NCBI RefSeq assembly: GCF_947623445.1
Contig: NC_135240.1
Span: forward strand, 11,842,001-11,906,000
DNA length: 64,000 bases
Source of the DNA: Clavelina lepadiformis
Lineage: Eukaryota > Chordata > Ascidiacea > Aplousobranchia > Clavelinidae
Reading direction: 5' to 3'
The notes beneath the pieces are model-generated. The model saw only the letters and a program-made list of their open reading frames with translations, made no database searches and was not told the origin of the DNA. A program made the translations under genes and the position numbers. Shown piece by piece: positions 22,705-35,500 of the stretch. Positions within the stretch are counted from its first letter, which is position 1, and every line of letters begins with the position of its first letter.

Positions 22705-25700
22705 ATGCCACCTGTAAACGTGGGACGTGTGTCCATGAGTAGAAATGAAATCAATTTGATTAGACTTTTGGCACGATGTGAAGAAATGGCTGCAAAAAAT
22801 GAGGATGATGATTGGCGCCTGGAAAAGGTATGATAAAGGTTTTGTCATGGGTTTTTAATACACAGCAGAGGTGATTTGAGATGAGCATTACGAGTTATTC
22901 AATACAAAATAACCAAAAAAATAACACCTTTATCACAAATTATTTATGGTAAAGAGTTCTAGAATCAAAACAAATTAAAAATTGTTCTAAGTTTTAAGAT
23001 ATAATTCCTGGAATTTTTGCCGCTGAAGGAACCTTTTTTGCTTGTAGCATTTACAGCTTTTATAGCAAAATGTTAAAAGGTTGCTGGTTATAATTCTTGT
23101 ATATGCTCTTTTGATTAATATAACATTTAATAAGAGCAGTGCTTCTTGAAAATTTGTGATTTAATGCTGAACGCTCATAGATGTTAGTGTGCCATCAAAT
23201 TTGTTTTGATTTTGATGTTTTACTTACATACCATATATATATACATTCTATTTCAATTGTAAATATGTAATCTCAAACTTAATTGCAACTTAAATTTAGG
23301 TTTTTAGGTTTTCTCTTAGTTTTTTTTTTGCATTCTGATGATTAACTCACTGTAATAGCATACTGCATAATTTGAAGTTGTCCTGCAAAGACTTATGTCA
23401 GTCAAAGGATAAGGATTATGACACTATACCAGGGGTGGCCAAACTGCGGCTCTCGAGCCGCATGCGGCTCTTTGAGCCTTTGATTGCGGCTCTTTAATGA
23501 ATTAGCATTGTTGAATTAGACGTGCAATTTTCCCGGTCTAGACGAGTTGTTTGATCAGATTATGAAACAATGCGTTCTATCACATGTAGTAACAATGGAC
23601 TCATTGTTAGTAATAATCAAATTACACTCCAAAAAGTACATTATTGTACAGAAGTGTGCTAACTTGTACACTGTAGTTAAGTAAACTGTCAAATTGAAGC
23701 TGTACGTCAGGGCTGACCTAGTTTTAAGTCTTGGTTACGGTTATACCAATAATTGCAAAAAGAGTTGGTGAAGCCCAGGTGGAGACTCATAGTATCACCA
23801 CGCAGCACTAATGTTTATCAATAGCTACACTTCGTTGTAAGTGAATAAATTCGTGTTTTTTATTGTTTTGTGTTGTGGCTCTTTTAAAACTGGAATTTGT
23901 TATATGCGGCTCGAGCATGAAGCAGGTCTGGCCATCCCTGCACTATACCATACCAGTTCATATTATTCTATAGCCAAGGTGCTACCGCTGATGATAAGCA
24001 AAACCTAAGATAACAATATTGGCTCTAAACAGAATTTCTCAAATACAAATGTATACGATAATAATTTGTAACATCTGTCATAAATGCAGGCTTCCAAAAA
24101 AACACTGTTTCCCAATTGTTTAAGAAGGTTTGCATGATATGCTTAAGAATTAAGTTAACATATTTTTGTTTGAGATTAACCATAATCAGAGTGTTTAAGG
24201 TTAGTTTAATTTGTCTGGAATGACTTTTATAATAGTTTAATTTATTTGTTGTGCTGAGTACTAGAATTAAACCCCAGTTTAAAGTTTATGTTTTTTAGTA
24301 TGTTGAAACCTTAGAGCAATTGTTGCAAGAGACCAGCAAGCAAGGAAATAGGTGACACTTTTTCGCTTTCGTTTCACATAAATATTTTTAATCTTATTTA
24401 ATTATAAATGTTTTTAGACAACCAAATGATGAAACACTTAAAGAGTACAACAAAAAAATTAATTTTTTAAAAGAATTTCTTGCCACAAAGAAACTGGTAT
24501 GTTGGGGCACACTAATTTGCGGAATGTTGGAAAGTTAGCTATTACTGAATCCACGGTTCTAATATTTCAACCTTTGTATAGTAGCAATTGGTTTTGTGAT
24601 ATTTAGCATATATTTTGACACAAGCATAAATTTACTGTACACAAATCATTTTGTTCACAAAGCTTTTAAAGTTTGCCAAAATGCCAAAAATAGATTTCCT
24701 TTGCTAGTTCAATGCATACTGCATGCTAGCTTTATTTTTAACACTTTCAAGTTCCAATTTTTGTATTTAAGCTATAGCTTACCAAACGTTGTCATTATTA
24801 TGCATTATGATTATAGTAACCACTCCCAAGTTCAGGGAGCATGTATTCTGTAATTCTTCACTTTCGAACATTCCATTCTTCCAGGCCATTGCCTCTATTT
24901 TATGTTTAAATATCATTATTGGGAAAACATTTATATGGGACATAACATAATGTATTTTTTGGAAGGTATGATGAGCATGTTGACTGTTGTGGAGTCAAAA
25001 TTTAGTTTGACTTTGCCAAAGTTAAAAACTTTCTGTTCTCAAATCATGTTTTGAACAAATTGCAACTTTTAAAGTTCAAAATCTGTTTTATCCACCAGAA
25101 GAAACCTTTGTGCCATTCCCAGATTTGACAATTTATATATCAACTGCTAAATAAATTTGGAGAGAAAGCCGTAAGTAGTGTGATCAAAAGTGGAAGCCAA
25201 TCCTTCTTCCATTAGAATACTCACAGTTGGCAGTCAACATGTTAAGGCTTTCAACACTTATAATTAATCATTCAAGTTTGTGTTAATAATTGTGTATTTT
25301 ATTATCTTCAATGACAGCCATCAATTGCTGAAAAAGCGTTAGCAAATCAACTTCTTATTCCTTCTAAATCTCAAACAATTTCAAGTGTGGTGGCATCTCC
25401 AACAGGTTATTTTAGCTCAAAGGTTTCATGTTAATTATGTTAAATACTTAGTATTCTAATAAATGTTATTTGTTAATTACCGTCTTGTCAATCAATAATT
25501 AGAATTTTGCAGAAAAATTATTTTTTTTACTTCTGTTCCCAGTCAGTTTTTGTGGTTTCAGGTCTTCTTAATATCAAATTCAAAAATGTTTTTAAACATG
25601 GACTTGCCTTTGTAAAATTTTGCATTGTCTGTACTGTGAAGTTTAAGTTAACTGCTGCATCTCAGAAAGAGATTAAGGTATATATATTAACAATTTTAGT

Positions 25701-28700
25701 ATTAACAATTAACAATTCCTTTCTTCACAGAAAGGAAATTATCAAGTTTCCATGTACTGTAAGAGATTTTTTACCTTAAAAATCATCAGATAAATCATTG
25801 TTGAAAATAAAATGTTATGGTAAACATTTTACGATGCTCTATATTAGATTCCTTTTGTAGGTCCTTGACTTAAGCACAAGATCTATAGGTTTTGATCTTA
25901 TAGTGACCTACTTTCTAACTAGATCTACTTTATAATTCAGGAGATAAACTTCCAAGTTCTAATACATGGCTACCAGTTCTAATACTTCCAAAAATATAGG
26001 ATATGTTTTTGTCCATGCTCCTGTTTTTGTTATTTTTTAGTTAGGAAGTTTAATGCTAAGGTCAATGACCTACAAAGTGGAACACCTACGCCTACGATTA
26101 CGTGGGGTTTAACAACATGTAGCTTACAACTTGTTAAGAGTTTAACCAAATATCAGTTTCTCTAAGTTATAATTTATCAGATGGTTTTAGAGCAAAAAGT
26201 CTCTTACAGGAGATAGAAACCTGATGACTTCATATCCATGACACCATCATAGGTATTGTATCTCAATTGGTTCTTGACATATCGCAATCTACTTCAAATT
26301 CATGAAGTGGACAATGAAAAAAATTTATAAATGAGTGAGCATTAAAAAACATTTAGAGAAATTTTTCAATTTGAAGTGAAAAAGGTCGGAAACCACAACG
26401 TTTTAAGACTGCAACCAAAAGATTAAGTTTAGTTTTTTTTTTGCAAGTGCCGTATTAATTACTTATTTAATTAGTTGCGTTTATATACGGATGTTTAGCA
26501 ACACTCATGTTACATTAGAATTCTTTAACTTTGTGCCAACATTTCGGTAAACTTTTTGGGTTAATGTGATCAAGGCTACGATGGGTGTCAGTGCCGCTTC
26601 AAATCTTGCAAAAAAAATTTAAAAAATGATTAAAAGTTAATGGGAATTGAAGTAAACATAAATACAAATACAAGTAAAACTAAAAAATAAACGTACAAGG
26701 TAAGGTTGTTATTAAAGTACACTTCAGAGATAAAAAATCAAGATACTTCGAAATCATGTTCAGAATAGAACGAAAGGCAAAATGCAATTCGCATAGTGTT
26801 CTATGGGTTCCAGCGTCAATCTTTCCAGCAGTAAAAACTCACTTCTAAAAAACAAATTTATCAACATTTTAATTTAAAATTTAGGATGTTATGAAATCTA
26901 ACCTTGGCTGCTTATGCAAGGAAGAAAGATTTTTTGGAAAATTGATCCAAGAATTAACTAGCTATTGACAACCCTTTTTTGCGACTGTCTCCAAAATATA
27001 CAGGTCCACTTGGACTTCCTAGATTACTAAGATCGTTTAGCCAGATTGGACCTCATTACATAATATTTGAAGTTAGCACAAAACTGTATATAGCCGATTT
27101 CTTCATTTTATGCTTGCGCAGTACGCGCTTGTACACATATGCTAATTTTCATTTAATTAACGCTAATTTTATTAAGTTATATTTTGATTTATGCTTTATT
27201 TAATTTTCATATTAGTTTATATTTTACTCACCAATCGGTACCAACACTATTTCTAAGCAAGAGGTATATCATTGAGTGTGAGTAATATTGTCAAATATTT
27301 CTGTTGTTTGTAGGTCAACACATCAAGCATGTTGCTGCAACAAAATATAGCAGTGAAATGAGAAAAGAATTGATGTCAAAGGTAATTTTGGAAAGTTACC
27401 TTGAAATTTTCTCTGTAATTTTCTGTGTATTATTGCAACAGCTATGTACTGCTGGTAAAAAAATTATGAAATATTTTGTGGTCAATTAGTTGTTTCTACT
27501 GAGTTTTGTTACTTACTGTAATTATGGTAACACTGATTATATGAGCATTCTGTGATCAAGTTATGGTTGGTACTATCCTTTGTAGGAAAGCGACAAACAA
27601 GGCAACTTGCGACAACGAAGGTAAATTAATTTTTAACAGAATTTTACTTATTGTTATGTATTGAATGCTGACAAGGCATCACTCATCAAAACTAAAAATG
27701 CTTCTTTGTATGTGTTGCAGTGTAGTTAGCTGTTATATTTTTTGCATAGTGCGCCAACAAAATCACATAACACTGATGAAATGTTACGCATCCAGCAAGA
27801 TCAACATGAACGCATTGCTGAGGACATGATTTCCATTGCTCGCAATCTCAAACACAATATTACTGTGTCTGGAAAAATTATCAGAGATGACACTAAGGTA
27901 AGTGTGTGTGTACCACATCATTGGCATTGTGTGTGTATACACTAGTACGTACCACTTTCAATTGGGAGATGTCATATAAACAGTAATTTAAAAGCCTATT
28001 TTTTAAAACATAACATTGCATGTAAAATTACATCACAGGGTTTTCGAAGCTAAGCAACTAGTATTCGTGGTCTTCTTCCAAAAATATCAATTGTTATAAG
28101 TTTTGAAATTTAAAGTATGCTTGTGCAGTGTTAGTAATCTGTTTGATTGTTTGATTCAATTTTTTTAATTTGAGACATGTTTTTGAAAATGTATAAACTT
28201 ATTTAACGAGAGTGAAATAAAAATTTGCTCTTTTTTTATTCTGACATAACACAGACAAACACTAAATTTGTGATTGGACAGTATCTATTATTTTCTGACT
28301 TGATTTTGACTTAAAATCCAATTCTTTTTTGGCCAATAATTTTGATAAAAGAATAAAATGCTATTGCCAAGCTAAAACGCTTTTGCGTTTGCCCTATAGC
28401 TAGGTTTCATTTGAACCTAAAAGTGAACCTTAGTTAAGCGAATTTGTTGAACCTAAAATGTAAAATAAAAAAGCATGTCAAATATTGAAAACATTTATAC
28501 ACTATATGCAAGGTATTTGTACATTTCTAACCTGGCACGTATATTGTACTTTTTCCTTCCTTGTTCTTATTAATGTTCCAATTACAATAGACAAATTAGA
28601 CATATGTTTGCTTAGTAAAAATAATTTTATAGAAGTTTTGTGGTACAACTTGGCTATATTTAACATAATAGACTTGACATTTTTAAACTACTTCAACCAT

Positions 28701-28967
28701 TGAATGCTTCAATTCATTTAACACTAAATAGCTTCATGTTAATAATATATTTTGATTATTTTATGTTAAATTTATCGATGATAGGTTTTGCATAAAGCTT
28801 CAAAGAAAGCAGAAGAAAACATTTCTCAGTTAAAACACGAATCAACTCGTCTTGAGTCTCATTTGCACAAAGGAACAAACTGGTGGTTGTGGATTGCATT
28901 AGCAGTAGTTTGCATTACATTTCTTTTTATGATATTTTTTATTCGTTTTGTCCCAAAACCTAGATGA
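22705..28967 (+). CDS. use1: Vesicle transport protein USE1 (ER SNARE, p31)
   Basis: Eight exons join in phase: 22705-22827, 24299-24351, 24418-24496, 25318-25405, 27314-27381, 27586-27620, 27750-27897 and 28785-28967, giving 258 aa (human USE1 259). USE1 is the tail-anchored SNARE that, with syntaxin 18, SEC20 and SEC22, drives fusion of Golgi-derived COPI vesicles with the ER. The N-terminus EINLIRLLARCEEMAAKNED and WRLEKYVETLEQLL match the family, as do SIAEKALANQLLIPSK and YSSEMRKELMS. The SNARE helix spans about residues 150-225; the Asp pair of IIRDDTK sits where USE1 proteins have Asp rather than Gln at the zero layer. One membrane segment lies at about 231-253, with a five-to-seven-residue luminal tail. 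Either MPPVN (22705) or MSRNE (22735) may be the start; the second fits vertebrate length better. Confidence 0.95.
23430..23940. mobile_element. hAT-type non-autonomous transposon with perfect 8-bp target duplication
   Basis: This 511-bp insertion lies in the first USE1 intron. It begins CAGGGGTGGCCAAACTGCGG and ends GGTCTGGCCATCCCTG, the inverted-terminus pair typical of hAT elements. It is bounded on both sides by the identical octamer CACTATAC (23422-23429 and 23941-23948). Subterminal 'gcggctct' repeats occur at both ends. It has no transposase. The intact duplication suggests a relatively recent insertion. Confidence 0.9.
25857..26073. mobile_element. Possible small MITE in a USE1 intron
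   Basis: Positions 25857-25875 (gtaggtccttgacttaagc) and 26055-26073 are reverse complements at 16 of 19 positions, 217 bp end to end. No target duplication or family-diagnostic terminus is visible, so this may be a chance foldback. Confidence 0.35.
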
Positions 28968-29267
28968 AGTACAATGAATTTCAATATCAAGACTAAAAAA
29001 TTCCTTTTTGTCAGAAAAATGTGCAATGCTCATAAACCATGCTTAGAGTCATTTTTTGTGGTGGGAAGACGCAGTAGTTAATGGTTGTTGGAATACAATC
29101 CTGGTGTTAGGATATTATTTGATTTTCACCATTTTAACACATGTAATCATCTCTTTCCTTTTTGTAAATTTATTTGGTTTCGTATTATATGCAATACAAA
29201 TCGTTTTAACACCATAGTTGATATATTTTCGTACGTGAAAGGAACTAGCAATAAACCGGATACTTGT
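28968..29267. other. USE1 3' flank
   Basis: This is presumably the 3' UTR. An AATAAA hexamer at 29250-29255, shortly before the SINE, is a candidate polyadenylation signal about 285 nt after the stop codon. Confidence 0.4.
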
Positions 29268-29530
29268 CAGTTTGGTAGCAGAGTGTTTAAAGCGCTGAGC
29301 TCCCAGCAATGCAGCTCGTATTTAGTCGGCTGCCCAGTGGCGCTCCCGTGGTAGTGCCCATAGGCAAGGCATTAACAACGCTTGCTCCTGTTCAGTGATC
29401 CTGGTGAACTGTTTCTGATTCAGGCAATCCAATAGATTATGAAATGTACATGTATTCATCTATATCTACAGAACAGCTATCTCAAAATCACCGCCACGTT
29501 TAAGTCGTAACAAGACTTTCCTCAGACCAA
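29268..29530 (+). mobile_element. tRNA-derived SINE, copy 2 (plus orientation)
   Basis: The head TTTGGTAGCAGAGTGTTTAA resembles a Pol III box A. It is followed by ggctgcccagtggcgctcc, the core ataggcaaggcattaacaac / gcttgctcctgttcagtgat, and the tail ccacgtttaagtcgtaacaa / gactttcctcag. The core and tail match the reverse complements of the copies at 20653 and 44807. The GGCAAGGCATTAAC-type core is reminiscent of cores recurring in deuterostome SINEs, from memory. Confidence 0.7.
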
Positions 29531-32500
29531 GATTCAATTGTTATCATCATGATTCCACACCATTAAACTTGCCAAACGTGATCAAGAGAAACGTTGACTA
29601 ATAGGCTAAACTGGTTTTCAGTGAGATGTCGAGAATGATTGACTTCAAATCATGTTAAACGTGAATTTTACTCTCATCTCCGTATCTCTTCAACCTTTGG
29701 TTTGTCACACAGGCGACGTAATGGATGACATCTCACACATCGAGTAACACTATCGGTACTATGAGTATGATGCTTATCTTTCCAGCCGAACGGTTTACTG
29801 GTAATGAATTTACAAGTATTTTCTGATAAAGGCTATTTTGTATTAATGTCTTCATGTTTGAATGGCTTTTTCCGATACAATCAAATTACCTCTTTATCTA
29901 TGTTCGTAGTAATGAAGACGTAAATAGCCTACTTGAAACTAGTGGTGGCGCTATTGAGCTATTGACACTAAAGACTACATTCATACTACCCAAAAGTTGA
30001 CACCTAGAAGGGATTTTTATTGAACTTTGTGAATGAGGGGGCGAACAAATAAGTTAGTTTTCAATTGCACCTTCACGAAGTTTGACTACTTTTAAAACAA
30101 CCTATGTATTACGGATAATTTAAATTTGTAGTGGTAAAGCCCGCAGAGGCACAGCTACCCCATGAGCTGATCCTCATTCGGGTAGCTGTGTTTGGTAATA
30201 TTCTGTTCTAAAAACTGAACCAGTAAGTAGAGTCGTAAACAAGTCTTGAGTCACAAGTCAAAGTGAGATAGCTTTTAAGACTCTCCAGCTTTCAAGTCAA
30301 GTAATTTAATAAAAGTGACTTTAGTTAATGTTTTCAAACAAACTAAAACAGATTTATGTTATCGTAATGCACACAATCAACGAAAAATGAATAAAATTAA
30401 GTCAAGGCTTTTTTTAATGCTGACTCAAGTCGAACCTTTTTTGTGTGTAATTCCTTGGAAGAAGCACAAGTCACTAAAATATGTGACTCGAGCAAACTCA
30501 ATGATATCGATATCATTAGGCTACCACTCTATGTGGAATTCTGGAATGTGGAGCGTAAAAGAATTGTGGAAGTAACCTAAAAATTATGTGAAAATGCTTC
30601 GCAAAACAGCAATGCCAGCGTAATAAAGTAAAAATTTGAAAATTTTGGTATAAACTAACAACGATTTTACGTATATACATAACCTTTGCCTTAACAACTA
30701 ACCCAAAAACGGAAAAGACTTATATCAAACTCACCATTAACTGGAGACTATTTGTCAGGGTAAACACATCAAAACATTTGGAAATATGTCAGTGCATGCC
30801 TAAATTCAACATTGTATTTGCCATGGTATGCCTAGCCTTTACAAGTGATGTTTAAAAAGGAGATCTCTGTCGATTACATGGTTTGCACACATTACAACGA
30901 ACCGCCCGAAAGGGTCGTGTACTCTTATCTGCTCCGCCTACTGGTGGCAACCCCTAAGAAAAGGTTATTGAAATGTGTACAGTGGCCATTTCGGTGATTT
31001 TCATCATGATTGCTGGTTTGCCTGGAATGCTGTTCATATAAGAAAAGAAATGAAAACTTTCCAAACCAACGTCGTTGCGCCAATCGCTTCAATCTACCAA
31101 AAATTGTTTCCCAAAGATATTTTTTCTATTTCCTTTTCGTTTATTCGCGTACAAAGTTTTTAAGTGCCTGAGCCTGGAATGTTTTAAAGGCTGTTTTAAG
31201 GTACGCTTCGTGTATTTTGGTAGGCGTGCAAGGTTGCAACAAAAGACATAGGGTGGAAAGTTATTTTTACACTGTTATGTTTGTCTCAGATGATGAGGTT
31301 TGTTCAGTACTGTAAGAGCAAAAGTAACCAATGAATTACTCGATCAATTCAAACATAGATCAAAGGAGTCTTTTGCCGAGGTCATGCTTATGTTTAAGCT
31401 CATACAAATTGGAAAACTTTACTTTAAACTATTTGTAATGTCAACATTATTACTTAATAATCTGAGTAGCAAGCAAGTTGCAAAAGTTAGATAACGACGT
31501 TACACCCCCAAACTCTTTTGTGGACAGCTTTCAATTATTTTGAGGGCAGCATGCAATGAGTTCGTTGGATTTTGTTGATGAGAAAGAATTCCCGATGTTG
31601 ATTTTATTCCAGGATTATCCGAGCTGTAGTTTAAGGAAAAGAATAACAGTGCAATGAATTTAAAAACGATATCGATTAATTTAAATTTTAAAGCATTGTT
31701 TTGTTGCATGACGTAATTGTCGTCAGGGCAAAAACCTCCGTAACGATGGAACGATTAAATTTATCGTCCACAGCATACGTACACCCCAGAAAAAATACAA
31801 ATGTTTAGAAATTTTTCGGTCTATAAAATTTATCAAGATAAAATAAATTTATTTTGTTTGATTTTTACGTCTTTCATGATGAAAAGCGTAAAAGCAACAT
31901 TTTTCACATACCGATTTTCGTTTATGAGGCTCGATCGAAAAAAATAACCTTTTAATGACGTCATACGCTCGGGGTATAAAAACGCTCAACATGCGCTGGA
32001 TTAGTAAACCACAGCCGCATTTACACGGCTTCGTGGTAAAAAATATAGTGCTGCACACCACTGTGGTGTCTTGCCTTTGCATTTTATCTGAAGGGTCGGG
32101 ATTATTCATGAAGTTTAGCGGCAGCTTTCGTTCTCAATACCCGGTAAATTATTATCCGTTAAATTCGCAGAGACGCGTTTGCTAAAAATAAGTGCCATGT
32201 TACATAAATCTGCACAATTTGGTTGTTGACTTTCATTTGTTTTGGCTTGACGTAGACTTGATTGAGTATATTTGTAAACGATCGCTTATATATACACTGG
32301 CGATTTCCATTTCTAAAATGTTTTGCAATGAAGAATACAAAATGCGTTTTTATGGAAAAACCTGTTATTTATTTCATCAAGCCATATATAAGGTTTATTG
32401 CATTTCGTACAAAAGACTATACAACATCTGCTATGACTACAGAGCACAGCTTCGCTATGAACATTCGACATTTTTCATTTTGAGTGATAGCGAAATCGTA

Positions 32501-35500
32501 TACTCGTGCCTCGCAGAGTTCTGTCTTTTAAAGCAGTGAGTTCGTGCGTTGTCACAACAATCCCGTCGAATAAATCTTTTTTAAAATGTTAACGTGTTAG
32601 ACGACCAGTGCGGGGATACGCTACGAACCTCGGTTGCTGTGTAAGATTAATTACGTTCAAACGACGAGCTCACACAGACATGTTTTGATTGAGTAATGCT
32701 TACATGTCGACAGACGTTTTTCTGACAAAAAAGATGTGCGAAATATTCGGGTTTGTCATATAACGATCACACATCGCCATGACCTGGATATTGCAAAATA
32801 TCTTCAATAATAATAATGCTTTGGTCAAATTCTGATTCATTTAAAGTTTGTTCAAGTCAGCTATAATTTGTATTTTTCAACACAATTAGTGAGGAGAGGT
32901 TAATTTTTAGGAAGGGTGTGTGATGTTAGAGGTAGCATAGATGAAATTTTCCAGTCCAAAACCGAAGAATACCTTGCAAAACCTGGAAAGTTTAAATAGA
33001 ATAAAAAATCAAAAAGAGTTTAAAGTTAATCAGTTTCAGCAAATCAGCTATATTTCAGTTGTACAGTGAAAATTACTTAAAAGGGTCATTCTTTCTTGTT
33101 TAAAAAATTTGATAAACGATGTGTTAAGCTAAAGAGCGTTTACTTTATTTTTCTGTAAATGGAGATGCAATGCTATAAGAACAAAGTTTGATTTCTGCAC
33201 AGTATTTGGGATAATAGAGGACTCTTTTTGCCGAAACAAATGTTTCTCTCTCTAAACTAGACACTATACTTCATCAACAAAATATTAGTATAAAAATATA
33301 AATCATTAAAACCAAGCAAATTGTAAAAATAAAACTTGTTTGTAAGTTTTTTGTTGATCATTTTGTTTAGAAACTGATTAGTTTTTGCAAGGGTGACTCT
33401 TGCCTAAAAGTGAAATTTGAATGTTTATGACATTCAAGGTTAACAGAAGAATTTTCGATGAAAATACACAAGAAAAACCGTCTCTCAATTCTCTTGACCT
33501 ACTTTATATGGAGTTGGAGTGCACTTCTCACCAGCGCTACATGGTGGTATGTTTGAAATTGCAATTTTTAGTGCACGAAAAGCTTATACTTTGTGTTAAT
33601 GAGTGTGAGTATCATGTCAATAGAGGGCTAAGAAAATTGACAAGCTTGGAAGTTTAATATTATTAAGAACCTGTTAACTTATGAGCGTTAAGAAAATTGC
33701 GATGAGCGTCCAAAACGACTGACATTGTATTGAATAATGCAAAGGTTGTAGCCCTGGTTTCTCTTTGTTTGTGATTATTTTCAAGCGTTGTTATGAATAT
33801 CATAAGTGTTGCGATATTCCAGTTGTCACATACTTCCAAATCTTGATGCGATTTATGGATTTACTCTCCAAACTTTTAAACTCTGCACCGCCACACCGAC
33901 AAAAGTTTAGGTTCCCGCACGGATACTATAATTCTGTCTATGCCCTATTAAGGCAGTTTTATGAGTTTTACACGCGTTTATGCTAGTGTCGTGGTTCCAT
34001 AACTGCGGAAGAATTGGATTAAATACAAATAATCCTAAAAGGCATACTTACCAAGATCGAGAATTATATGACTTTATAGGTGTGTGACAAACAATAATAT
34101 TCCCCATATAGTCATGGGAAAATATCGAGCTCTTCGGCAGATCGTCAACATTTATAGTCTTGTATAGGCTGTTTCTCAGGCTTTCAGATTCCCGGCCGTA
34201 AGCTACTCCGAAAAAGTCACGTTCGATTGCCGTTGTAGCAACGAAGCTGCCGAGGTTATGTTTGAAACCGCTGAAAGATGGCGTTTCTAATTGGGTGATG
34301 ATTGCTCAGACGTGTGCCTACTTTTGTTTGAAGGTCGTCTAGACTTTTCCCTTTCATAAAATATTTCCCTTGCACATGTTTATTAATGTCGCAACTCACA
34401 ACAAAAAATTAATATTTCGTTTTTTTTATTGCCGCGCTTTCATGTTTTGAAATATTAACATGATTTTTCAAAACGGATCAGAAGTTCCGTCAGTATATAC
34501 AGTGTCGTGTATTGGAAAATTGGAAACACGTATAGAAGGGAACGAAAATGATGAATGCACTTGTTAATATTTAGCAAACGATACGATAGATATATAAGAC
34601 AAAATCATTGCTGTTATATATCTAAATAAAATCCTGGTTAATTTTACGTTTCGCCAGCTCCAACACACTTCAACCTACTAATATATGTGTTATTGACATG
34701 AAGCTGTCTTGTTCGGCTAATCGCTAATGTGTTGACAAACGACGATGGTTTAAAGCGCTTTATAGCTTTTTGTGCATAGAAAGACAATATTCTAATCGTC
34801 TTATCTCTTGCTTTTACAGCTGCGTTGAAAACAAGAGAGCTTACGATTTCAACAAACGAGCTTTTATAAAAATGCAACCAATAAAAATGTAAACATCTTT
34901 GGTTGAAATAAAATTATTGAGATATTTTGGCCTATCTATTTATTTATTTTTAGCAATTTTTGTTTTGCGCAAATCAAACACATAGAAATGAAATTTCGAG
35001 TAGAATAGAATTGAATGGTGTTTTTTCTTTCTTTTCATCATAGCAAAAACATGTAGATAAATAAAAAGTGTAAGTTTTAATGAAATAAACTACAAAAAAA
35101 GTCATCGAGATTCCAAATTTGTGCTGATTTTAACAAAGTACAAGAAGGCTAATTACGCCAGTCAAAAAGACTTTCTATTTCGCCAAAGAAAGCTGGACAG
35201 TTCAGGTTAAAGGGCTTTGGCTCATTAACCTCGGCTTTTCAGGGCGATGGTATTTTTTATGGCCATTTACGAGGTATTTTCTCCCACCATTGCCCAACGG
35301 AATTCCTTGATACTTTATTTGTTGTTCACCTTGCGTGCCAGCTACTATATAGCAAGAGAACAAGCAGCTCCGGGCTGTGGTATTTGCACCTGTCTGGAAG
35401 TGCGGCAATATAAAATTAACATTTATGGTTGGAACGTCGCGTTGATTGTCGTCGAAACTAACTTTTTAAATAGCACGAAACGTTGCATCATAGTTGAATA

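Noticed and set aside
32192..32539. 115-codon open frame in the gene-free stretch before Wnt
   Set aside because: A few frames of this length are expected by chance in a window of this size and composition, and there is no recognisable domain or splice context.
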